From Podarcis raffonei (taxonomy: Eukaryota > Chordata > Lepidosauria > Squamata > Lacertidae): a stretch of DNA of 64,000 nucleotides. The stretch is from the NCBI RefSeq assembly GCF_027172205.1, contig NC_070614.1, positions 50,284,001 to 50,348,000 of the forward strand, written 5' to 3'. Positions 22,862 to 32,288 of this stretch are shown piece by piece. The notes under the pieces were generated by a model. The model did no database searches. It was not told where the DNA came from and was given only the letters and a program-made list of their open reading frames with translations. The position numbers were made by a program, and so were the translations under genes. How positions within the stretch are numbered: position 1 is the stretch's first letter; the number at the start of each line of letters is the position of its first letter.

Positions 22862-23752
22862 CAGTGGTACCTTGGTTCTCAAATGCCTTGGTTCCCAAAC
22901 GCCGAAAACTCGGAAGTCTTCCAGTTTTTGAACGTTTTTCAGAAGCCGAACGTCCGATGCGGCTGTTGGCTATTGTTTCTGGGGCGCCTGCACCAATCAG
23001 AAGCTGCACCTTGGTTTCCAAACATTTCAGAAGTCAAACAGACTTCCAGAACGGATTAAGTTTGGCGCTTTTGTTTTTGCTATCTATTTTGCGTTTTTGT
23101 TTCTGAGGCTTTTTCGGTTCATTTGTTTTTGTGACTGCGTGGAACCCAGTTCAGCTACTGATTGATTGATTGATTGATTGATTGTGTGACTGCAGATATG
23201 GATAAAAGCTGACTATCATCAGTGCCGGTAAGAAGAAAAAAAAACGATTTAAATTTTTATCACCTACAATACAGTGGTACCTGTACATACACTTCACGTT
23301 ACATACGCTTCAGGTTACAGACTCTGCTAACCCAGAAATAGTGCTTCAGGTTAAGAACTTTGCTTCAGGATGAGAACAGAAATTGTGCTCCGGTGGCGCA
23401 GCAGCAGCGGGAGGCCCCATTAGCTAAAGTGGTGCTTCAGGTTAAGAACAGTTTCAGGTTAAGAATGGACCTCTGGAACGAATTAAGTACTTAACCCAAG
23501 GTACCACTGTACTGTTATTTCTTTTATAGTGCAGTACATAGATTCTTGCTTTCGCTTTATGGATCAAAGGTCTCGTTAGATAGTAAAATTCACGTTAAAT
23601 TGCTGTTTTAGGGGTTGTTTTTAAAAGTCTGGAATGGATGAATCCATTTTGCATTACTTTCTATGGGAAAAGCGTGCCTTGGTTTTGGAACGCGCTTTGG
23701 TTTTGGAACGGACTTCCAGAACGGATTAAGTTTGAGAACCAAGGTACCACTG
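22862..23752. mobile_element. Tigger-like MITE, CTTGG subfamily, split by a younger relative
   Basis: Left part 22862-23271 and right part 23510-23752 form one element with matching ends (CAGTGGTACCTTGG / CCAAGGTACCACTG). It stops about 120 bp from the CIDEB stop codon. Confidence -1.
23272..23509. mobile_element. Tigger-like MITE nested in the 22862-23752 element
   Basis: CTCGGG-type copy with its own inverted ends and TA target, placed inside the older CTTGG-type copy. Confidence -1.
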
Positions 23753-23759
23753 TACCCTT

Positions 23760-23765
23760 TTTAAT
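23760..23765 (-). promoter_or_regulatory. Candidate CIDEB polyadenylation signal
   Basis: ATTAAA on the minus strand lies about 110 bp after the CIDEB stop. It falls just before a Tigger-like element that ends at 23752, so the 3' end of the transcript may abut or enter that repeat. Prediction only. Confidence -1.
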
Positions 23766-23873
23766 TAACATCCCCAACAGAAACAGAGATCTGGGATTTC
23801 TTTGGAGCCGAAAGAGCAGGTGCTGTGAAGGAATCTTGTCTCAGGAGAGGGAGGAAGAGGAGGGTGGCAGCTT

Positions 23874-26800
23874 TCAGCGTTCGTAGCTCACGCGGGCATG
23901 CGAGTGCCAGTTCTCGCCTCCGTCCAGGATCCGGCGGATGTAGTGGGATGCCCCAAGAAGAATGTGCCCGATGCCATGCATGACGGTGGATGCCACACGC
24001 AAAATCTCCCTTGGGAGGAAAGGAAAGGGGAACAAATTATATTAGTGCTGGGTTCCTGGGTTGTTGTTGTTTTGCATTATTATAATTCATTAAATTTGTA
24101 TGCCGCCCTTCATCCGTAGATCTCGGAGCGGCTCAGAAGACAAAATTAATTTTAATTTTATTATTTTATTTATGGAATTTACCGTATTTTTCGCTCCATA
24201 AGATGCACTTTTTTCCTCCTAAAAAGTAAGGGGAAATGTCTGTGCGTCTTATGGAGCGAATGTGTGGTCGATCGCTGGCTCCCTTGCCGGCCCCTTGCCC
24301 ATGCCTCCATTGTTGAATGTTCTGCAGATGGAGGCTGTTTGTTTCCCCAGCAACATGAGACTGGCTGATTAGATTATCTGTCTGGAAACTGTAGAAATGG
24401 CTCTCTTTCCTTTCCTAAAGAAGCTGCAGAACTGTGAGTTGAACCCCATAAAAACAGGATTTTTACCCTTTGCAAAGTAAGCTCAACAACGCAGTGAGAG
24501 ATTTTACTTTCTTGGGCTCCATGATCACTGCAGATGGTGACAGCAGCCACGAAATTAAAAGACGCCTGCTTCTTGGGAGAAAGGCGATGACAGGCCTAGA
24601 CAGCATCTTAAAAAGCAAAGACATCACATTGCCAACAAAGGTCCGTATAGTGAAAGCTATGGTTTTCCCAGTAGTGATGTATGGAAATGAGAGCTGGACC
24701 ATAAAGAAGGCTGATTGATGCTTTTGAATTCTAGTGCTGGAGGAGACTCTTGAGAGTCCCATGGACTGCAAGAAGATCAAACCTATCCATTCTGAAGGAA
24801 ATCAGCCCTGAGTGCTCACTGGAGGGACAGATCCTGAAGCTGAGGCTCCAAGACTTTGGCCACCTCATGAGAAGACTCCCTGGAAAAGACCCTGATGTTG
24901 GGAAGGATGGAGGGCCCAAGGAGAAGGGAATGACAGAGGACAAGATGGTTGGACAGTGTTCTCGAAGTTACCAGCATGAGTTGGACCAGACTGCGGGAGG
25001 CAGTGGAAGACAGGAGTGCCAGGCATGCTCTGGTCCAGGGGGTCATGAAGAGTCGGACACAACTAAATGACTAATGTTTCCTCCTGCTCTGGTGAGTAAG
25101 ACCTGAATCCATGGTTTCAAGCTTACAAGGAAGGAGATTCTGACTCAACATCAGGAAGAACTTTCTGACAATGGAGGTGAGGTGGTGGACTCTCCTTCCT
25201 CGGAGGGTTTTGAGCAGAGATTGGATGGCCGTCTGTCAGGGGAGATGTGGGGGAAGCTGGTTCCCAGGCCCACCTTAGCACCTTCTTGGGCCCCAGACAC
25301 TTGAAGTCGCAGCTCATGGAGTAGAGTCCGTAGAAAGTGGCCGAGATGTTCAGGCTGCCAAAGAGGTCGCGGGGGTTGAGCTTGTAGACGTCAAAGGTGA
25401 TGCGGGCAATGTCACGGCTGTTCCTCGGTTTCTCACCGCTGAGCGCATAGGACCGGCTGCTGCCCTGTAAGACACAGATAGAATCATAGAATCGTTTTGG
25501 ACTTACCGCTGTTCATGGAGGCGCAGGTCAATTCTGTGTCCAGGGCAGCTGTCTACCAGCTCCATCTGGTACGCAGGCTGAGAGAGTCTTGCCAGAGTGC
25601 CACATGCTCTGGTTATCTCCCGCTTGGACTACTGCCATGCGCTCTACGTGGGGCTACCTTTGAAGGTGACCCAGAAACTGCAACTAATCCAGAATGCGGC
25701 AGCTAGACTGGTGACTGGGAGTGGCTGCCGAGACCATATTACAGCAGTCCTGAAAGACCTACATTGGCTCCCAGTATGTTTCCGAGCACAATTCAAAGTG
25801 TTGGTGCTGACCTTGAAAGCCCTAAACGGCCCTGTATACCTGAAGGAGCATCTCCACCCCCATCGTTCAGCCCGGACACTGAGGTCCAGCTCTGAGTGCC
25901 TTCTGGCGGTTCCCTCCCTGCGAGAAGCGAGGTTGCAGGAAACCAGGCAGAGGGCCTTCTCAGTGGCATCCGCCCTGTGGAACGCCCTCCCATCAGATGT
26001 CAAGGAAATAAACAACTACCTGACTTTTAGAAGACATCTGAAGGCAATCCTGTTTAGGGAAGTTTTGAATGTTTGATGTTTTATCATTCTTTTGTTGGGA
26101 GCCGCCCAGAGTGGCTGGGGAAACTCAGCCACATGGGAGGGGAATGAATGAATGAATAAAATTATTATTAAGAGTCAAAGTGGCTTCAGGATTGCTCTCC
26201 TGTACTCTTTCAGACATGCAGTACTTACCTATATGTATTTATCTTGTGCACTTAGGAACATTCATTTTATTTATGAAGCCTTAGAATTCTTATGGAAAGG
26301 AAGCCTGTAATTTTCCGCTGGCCTTCCATTCAACACCCTTTTACTTACCCTGGCGTGGCTCCATTTCTGCCCTTTCTCCAGCGCCATCAAGGCCGTGTTA
26401 TCGTCTAGGACGTCAAAGAATTCCTCTGTTTCCACAACGGTGCCATCTTCTTCCAGCACCAAGGAAACGATGCTGGAGATCAGCAGGGTCTCCCTTGCCT
26501 GGCAAAACAAGAAAACACACAAGCAGAGACCTTCATGTCAAGCAAAGCACGGCCACTGCTTCCATTTCGCAGATATAAAAGGGAGGGTGAAGAGGAGTAG
26601 CTTTACCCAAGGGCTTGCCAGCCAAGTGTGGAGCCAAGTGGAGGCTGGAAAATTGGCGGGAGGGAAGGGGTGCTCACCTTGATCAACAGCTCCTGCAAGG
26701 TCCCTGCAGTCAGACCTTTGCGGACGTTGCGCTTGTGGTCACAAACCCGGAATGGCCTCTGGGTTGGGGGACTCGGAGCCCAAACACGGCGGGTGAGTTC

Positions 26801-29800
26801 TGAACTCGCACTCGACACTGACCTGTGAGAAAGAGAGAGAGAGAGAGGTTGCTCAGAAGGTCCCGACCTGGCTGCCATAGCATGCCTCTGAGCATGTGCA
26901 AAGTGTCCAGGGGGAACATCAGCACCCTAACAGAGAAACTGAACTTTTGGTAATGATCTGGGTTCGTCCAGGTGCCTTTTCGGTTGTGATGATTTGCACT
27001 CGTGATGTTATCAGGACAGTTATACACGACCCAATGCTGTTTCTGCCTGCAAATGCTGTTTCTGCCTGTTCTGTTTACTTTTTTTGGTGTGTGTACAGTG
27101 GTACCTCGCGTTACAAACACCTTTGGATTACAGACTCCGTTAACCCGGAAGTAGTACTTCGGGTTAAGAACTTTGCTTCAGGATGAGAACAGAAATCGTG
27201 CGTCGGCGGCACAGCGGCAGTGGGAGGCCCCATTAGCTAAAGTGGTACCTCAAGTTAAGAACAGTTTCAGGTTAAGAACGGACCTCCAGAACAAATTAAG
27301 TTCTTAACCAGAGGTACCACTGTATAATTTTTATTAAATTTTCTGTTTTACAATTTAGAATATTCATTTAAACAACCTTAAAATGTCAATACTTCCCTTC
27401 TTCTCCTTCCATGGTCTATTTTACATATCATAAATCCCTGCATATTTTACATAAACGAAACCATTCAGTAATCCATTATTACATCCATCAAAACTTGTTT
27501 ACACTGTTGAATTTATCTTAATGCTGCCAGATTTTTCAAGTGTGCACAATTCCCCCCTATATATCAATAAGGATTTTCCAGTCTTCTTTAAACGTATGTT
27601 CTTCTTGTCCTCTTATTCTACAGGGTGAGTCCTTTAAAAGAGGCACCGTGGATACAGAGTACACATGTTCCATGGGGCCTCTTTTAAAAGACTCACCCTA
27701 TATATATTAGGTCCTCAAGCTGCGTATATACCATCAGTTGAAGTTGCCATTCTTCTTTAGTTGGGACCTCGCTCGTTTTCCATTTTGGGGCTAACAAAAC
27801 ATGGGCCGCAGTAGTGGTATACATAAATAACTTCTTTTGACACCTGGGAATTTCCATCTGAATTATCCCCAACGAAAAGGACTCTGGGTGTTGTTTTTTT
27901 GGAAAAGTACTCTGCCTGCTTTTTTTCTAACTGGTTGCATGGCCTGTAACTTTCTTCTGAAATCTGGTCTATGATTCTGTGAAATACCGTATTTTTTGCA
28001 CCATAACACTCACTTTTTTCCTCCTAGAAAGTAAGGGGAAATGTCTGTGCGTGTTATGGAGGGAATGCCTACAGGTGGCGGGGGGATCTGCTGCAGTCGT
28101 GAGCAGAGGATCCATGGTTCCCCTTCCTTCCCTCCTCCGTGGCTCGCTTTGAAACAGCAAAGCGGGAGAAGAGCCGCTGAGTGGGGAGGAGAAAGGGACA
28201 GAGAGCCTGCTTCTTTGAAGGAGCAAAGCGGGAGAGGAGCCGCTTACACAAGTGTAAGCGGCTCCTGTCCGGTTGGTTCCTTTAAAGCAAGCAGGCTCTC
28301 TGTCCCTCTCTCCTCCCCACTCAGCTCGCTACATAGCAGCAAAGTTTTTCAGCTCGCTAAGCCGGGGATGAGCGGGGAGGAGGAAGAAAAGCAGAGCCTG
28401 CTTGCTTTAAAGGAGCAAAGTGGGAGAGGAGAGGAGCCTTCTCCCCTTATACCCCTCTTCTTCATTATTAGCAGCATCCTTCTCCACACACCCCACGAGT
28501 GCTCCTTGTCCCTTGAGTGCTTTTCCTTCCCTCCCCACTTAAAACGTGGTTACAAAGCATGGATCCACAGGGATCCTCAGGATTTTTGCATTGGGCTACT
28601 CCAAACTCACTGTCAGATCACATGTCTGTGGCCACAGCATGAACCACAAAATCATACATCCACTGTTTCGTTTAGAATATTTTTTTCCTTGTTTTCCTCC
28701 TCTAAAAACTACGTGCGTGTTATGGTCAGGTGCGTGTTATAGAGCGAAAAATACGGTAATACTTTGTAAAGTGGAATGATCCAGGAGAAAGACAGTGCTT
28801 ATGCACTATGATTGCATCAATGACACTGGTCTGGAGGGCCCTCTGTGTATCCTGCCTCTGTCTACTGCATTCAAGCTCTTTAATCCATAGGGTTATAGAA
28901 CTGTAGAATTGTAAAGTTGGACGGGACCCCGAGAATCATCTTGCAGGAATATGCAGCTGCCCCATACAGAGGGATCAGACCTATAACCTTGGCATTATCA
29001 GCGCCACGCTCTAATCAGCTGAGCTATCCAGCTGTTTTTGGCCCCTTATGCAGCTTGCAACCAGAGTACACGAAAAGACGCAATTTATTAGGTCTACGTG
29101 GAAATGCTTATCACGGTCTCTTCGGGTCCCTGGAATTTTGATGCCAAAGTCCAAATTCCAAGAGGAGGAAGAGGCGAAGGAGGTGCTAGTGGATTTGGGC
29201 TCTGACGCCAGCCCACAGGACAGCTAGCTCTTCAAGTAAAGCAAAACCCCTTATTTCTTGGGCGGAACGTCAGATAAAAGACAGGTGAATTCAATCAGGA
29301 AATTTTGCTGATTCGTGTTCTGTGGACAACGCCGTTGTTTGCTTGGGTTTAATGGGAGACCTGCAGCAAAAGGTTGCAGCGTGGAGTGGTCTTATTCATT
29401 TCCTCCCTCTCTCCCCCCTCACCTCTAATTTTCTGCTCCTCCCAGTCAGGGTTTGGGGGCCACTGAGCCTGCTTAGTCCTCAGTGACCTGCATTTTTCAT
29501 AAAATTGTAGAGTTGGAAGCGAGTCCAAGAGTCATTTAGTTCAACCCCCTGCAACAGACTGTCGTCATCTTAGGTCCCCGCTAAGCCACCGAGCCTCTTG
29601 GGCTTGCTGATCATAAGGATGGCAGTTCGAATCCCCGCAACGGGGTGAACTCCCATTGCTCTGTCCCAACTCCTGCCAACCTAGCAGTTCAAAAGCATAC
29701 CAGCGCAAGTAGATAAATAGGGACCACTGTGGTGGGAAAATAAATTACGTTTTCATGCGCTCTGGTTTCTGCCATGGTGTCCTGTTGCGCCGGAAGCCAT

Positions 29801-30798
29801 TTAGTCCTGCTGGTCACATGACCCGGAAAGCTGTCTGTGGACAAACGCCGGCTCCCTTGGCCTGAAAGCGAAATGTGCGGTGCAACCCCATAGTCAAATT
29901 CGACTGGACTTAACCATCCAGGGGGCCTTTACCTTTACCATAGGTCCCTCCTAAGATGTTTTGTACTCGTACAAAGCTTGGGGTTCCCCCAAGCGTTCCA
30001 ATCTCCCCCCACATGTTTCCCATTGGCTCCATATTGGCTATATCTGCTCTCACCAGCTGAGTTTGCTGTTAGAAGGCGGAAGATCCTTCAGACATCAGCA
30101 GACGGGTTTGGCTAAAGGATTGTAAGGAAGCGGGGAAAGGGTGGTAGGAAGTACTGCATGCCTGAGGTATAAACTCAGAAGCCTCCATCCAGGGCCCCGC
30201 TCCCCCAATGCATCCTTTCCAAGTGTTGCTATTTTCTAGGGACAATCTCGGATTTACAGAAGCCATCCCCCTTTTTGATTTGATCCCGGAATGCCCCGCT
30301 TTTCCTTAGGACGTCCCTATTTTCATGGGGGAAATGCTGGAGGGTCTGGAGTTATGCGACCCCCATGCCAAGGAGATAAGTAACCATACAACCTTTAGAA
30401 GACATCTGAAGGCAGCCCCGTATAGGGAAGGTTTTTTTTAAAAAAGCTTAATGGTTTATTATTTTTTATATATGTTGGAAACTGCCCAGAGTGGCTGGGG
30501 CAACCCAGTCAGATGGGTGGGGTATAAATAATACAATTATTATTATTATTATTGAATTGGACAACCATATTTTCGTCAGATAAATGTTGGCGGGTATGCC
30601 AATGGCCTGTAACGGTTAAGAGTGCTGGACTCTCAGACTAACCTATCTCACAGGGTCGTTTTCATGGGGATTAAGTGAGGAGGGAGGGAACCATGTACAC
30701 CCCCTCTTGAGCTCCTTGAAGAAGGAAGGTAGGATAGATAAATAAATTAGTACTCACTTTAACAATGTTGATGGCACCAGGGCGTTTATATACTCCAT
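23874..30798 (-). CDS. CIDEB: CIDEB, CIDE-N domain lipid-droplet/VLDL protein (complete, 5 coding exons)
   Basis: Coding exons on the minus strand are 30798-30758 (MEYINALVPSTLL), 26822-26678, 26498-26349, 25464-25274 and 24009-23874. They total 663 nt, or 220 aa plus TGA, against 219 aa for human CIDEB as I recall it. All introns are GT-AG with consistent phase. The CIDE-N domain spans about residues 32-110 (RRVWAPSPPTQRPFRVCDHK, then LVLEEDGTVVETEEFF). The CIDE-C part includes ARITFDVYKLNPRDLFGSLN and FYGLYSMSCDFKCLGPKKVL, with a conserved GIGHILLGAS near the end. CIDEB is known to act at lipid droplets and the ER/Golgi of hepatocytes and enterocytes in triglyceride loading of VLDL. It is convergent with NOP9, as in mammals. 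The 3.9-kb first intron is filled with repeats. Identification is very secure. Confidence -1.
24182..24465. mobile_element. CCGTATTTTTCGC-type element, right end missing
   Basis: The left terminus CCGTATTTTTCGCTCCATAAG is intact. The sequence then runs into a Bov-B LINE at about 24470 with no matching right terminus. Confidence -1.
24473..25075 (+). mobile_element. Bov-B (RTE) LINE, 3' end
   Basis: The translation carries Bov-B reverse-transcriptase C-terminal blocks: FTFLGSMITADGDSSHEIKR, MYGNESWTIKKAD, RRLLRVPWTARRSNLSILK and LRLQDFGHLMRR. The tail ends AGTCGGACACAACTAAATGAC. It is broken across frames and lies in the last CIDEB intron. Confidence -1.
25085..25260 (+). mobile_element. CR1 LINE 3' UTR fragment
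   Basis: GGAGATTCTGACTCAACATC and GAGCAGAGATTGGATGGCCG. It stops a few bases before the CIDEB splice donor at 25268-25273. Confidence -1.
25555..26172 (+). mobile_element. L2 LINE 3' end (longest L2 here)
   Basis: A nearly open 159-codon frame (25597-26076) has YCHALYVGLP, LHWLPVCFRAQFKVLVLTLK and FRRHLKAILFREVLNV. It lies in a CIDEB intron. Confidence -1.
27096..27322. mobile_element. Tigger-like MITE, CTCGGG subfamily
   Basis: CAGTGGTACCTCGCGTTAC to CCAGAGGTACCACTG with TA. It is followed directly by an L1 tail, in CIDEB intron 1. Confidence -1.
27325..27885 (-). mobile_element. L1 3' part, minus orientation
   Basis: AT-rich sequence with L1-like strings (CAGTCTTCTTTAAACGTATG, TTCTTTAGTTGGGACCTC). 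It holds the 80-bp fold-back element. Confidence -1.
27621..27700. mobile_element. Tiny 80-bp fold-back element
   Basis: CAGGGTGAGTCCTTTAAAAG at left, and at right the inverse CTTTTAAAAGACTCACCCT. It is flanked by TA and lies in an L1 fragment. Only about 36 bp separate the arms. Confidence -1.
27986..28756. mobile_element. CCGTATTTTTTGC-type element (771 bp)
   Basis: Inverted ends CCGTATTTTTTGCACCATAA / ATAGAGCGAAAAATACGG with TA on both sides. The interior contains repeated, partly inverted GAGCAAAGCGGGAGAGGAGC units (28150-28440). The 233-codon open frame at 28041-28742 is contained in it and is not a gene. Confidence -1.
28870..29036 (-). mobile_element. tRNA-headed SINE with CR1-like tail
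   Basis: Minus-strand copy: GATAGCTCAGCTGATTAGAG then GTTATAGGTCTGATCCCTC. The tail reads as GTCCAACTTTACAATTCTAC. Confidence -1.
29574..29945 (+). mobile_element. Sauria-type SINE, diverged
   Basis: GAATCCCCGCAACGGGGTGAA, CAAGTAGATAAATAGGGACC and CCATCCAGGGGGCCTTTACC identify it. It is clearly older than the other copies. Confidence -1.
30370..30555 (+). mobile_element. L2 LINE 3' UTR fragment
   Basis: ACCTTTAGAAGACATCTGAAGG to a (TTA)n tail at about 30553. Confidence -1.
30600..30760 (+). mobile_element. tRNA-type SINE fragment overlapping the CIDEB exon 1 donor
   Basis: GGCCTGTAACGGTTAAGAGT and ACCTATCTCACAGGGTCGTT, then GATAGATAAATAAATTAG. The repeat ends within bases of the exon 1 splice donor (30751-30757). 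Confidence -1.
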
Positions 30799-31152
30799 TT
30801 TGTCCAAGGAGGGTGTTGTGTGGATCTGTAGGGAATAGAGGCCCTCTTGCAGGTAGCTCAGCTGCGAAGGGGGGATCTGGGTTGTTTTTGTCTGCCTGGA
30901 CTCTGGACCATGTGGCTCATGCGCTGTGAGTTGTCAGCCGGCGAGAGCAAACTCCAAAGTGAGCAATTGGAGGCATAGGCAGGGAGCGCCAGTGAATAAC
31001 TTCAAGGGTTGTCGCAGGTGGACTGTGCGGCTTGTAGCTGATTTGATTTCGCGAAGGGGCAGCCGGAGGGCTGAAGAAGCTCACAGAATGCCTTTTGTTT
31101 TATTGACGACGGTGTTCATTAATTCACAAGCTGGCTTTTCTATGGAAAAGCC

Positions 31153-31402
31153 AGGTACATACCTTGGATCTCAAACACCTTGGTTCCTGAACAAACCAGC
31201 TTCCCGAACAATCGAAACCCGGAAGTGAGTGTTCCGGTTTTCGAACGATTTTCGGAAGCTGAACGTCCAGCGGGCTTCCTCAGCTTCCAATTGGCCGTAG
31301 GAGCTTCTTGCAGCCAATCGGAAGCCGCACTTTGGTTTCCGAACGTTTTGGAAGTCGAACGGACTTCCCGAATGGATTGTGTTTGACTTCCAAGGTACGA
31401 CT
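31153..31402. mobile_element. Tigger-like MITE, CTTGG subfamily, degraded ends
   Basis: The interior (CCGGAAGTGAG, CGAACGATTTTCGGAAG) matches the subfamily. The termini are diverged (ATACCTTGGATCTC / CCAAGGTACGACTG). Confidence -1.
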
Positions 31403-31829
31403 GTATTGGGAGGGGTAGGGGTGGGGGGGGAGGAAGAAAGCTGACAACACATTTTAAGCATCACACTGACATGAGAAATGATGACAGGAGAAGGGTCAGT
31501 TTTTATATATCCCATTCCTTCCGTATGTGCAGATTTAATTATTGCAACAGGGATGTGGGACTCCCAGATTCTTTCAAAAGTAGAACATGTAACAAAAACA
31601 GTTCACTTATTTTAGTTTTATGGGCTTATGTGTCATAGACTACCTACAGAGCATATGGAAGGCACAAATAGCGGCACACTGTCGGATTGGATACCCAAGT
31701 CCTGACAATGTTCCTCATTCCCTAATCTGATCCCATCTGGACCCATAATCCAAGGCATTTTGGTTTTGAGGCAGAATAATTAAAAGGGAGCACCGTCCAC
31801 CATGCAAGCCCCACAGACATGAACAGGTG

Positions 31830-32235
31830 CTGGTAATAATAATATAATAATAAATTTATTATTTATGCCCCACCCATCTGGCTGGGTTGCCACAGCCACT
31901 CTGGGCAGCTTCCAACACACATAAAAATAATAATAAAACATCAAAAAATTAATAGTAACAAACAGATCCTATATAAAAAGCCACAATAGCTTTAAAATAA
32001 ACAACATATCAAATAAAGCAATACTCAACAATCCATTAGGATCCACTACTAAACAGTAAAATTAAACATCAGCAAATAATAATCTAGCAGTTCACACTTA
32101 TCAATTACAATAAAGAATTACTAATCTATAATCAATAAAATAACAGCAGATCACAATGCACAAATACCACAAAACGCACAAAATCATGTAAAAGGGTCAA
32201 GTTGAGCAACAAGGACACACAACTTATAAAATTAT
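31830..32235 (-). mobile_element. L2 LINE 3' end, diverged
   Basis: CCCCACCCATCTGGCTGGGTTG, then an A-rich stretch with little ORF left. It lies just 3' of the five-Ig receptor stop codon. Confidence -1.
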
Positions 32236-32288
32236 TTTTAAAAACGAACGGAAGTCAGAGTTCTTTGTCTGTAAGATGGGGATTCTCC

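Larger units (their letters stand above)
28757..30369. other. CIDEB intron 1, middle part
   Basis: Apart from the SINEs at 28870-29036 and 29574-29945 and a CR1-like string at 29500-29560, I see no gene or exon. Confidence -1.

Noticed and set aside
27621-27700. Rho-independent terminator or microRNA precursor
   Set aside because: Hairpin geometry fits, but TA flanks and the L1 context make a fold-back transposon the simpler reading; no expression evidence available.
28041-28742. 233-codon open frame as a gene
   Set aside because: Lies wholly inside a CCGTA-type DNA transposon built of GC-rich tandem repeats; no domain likeness.
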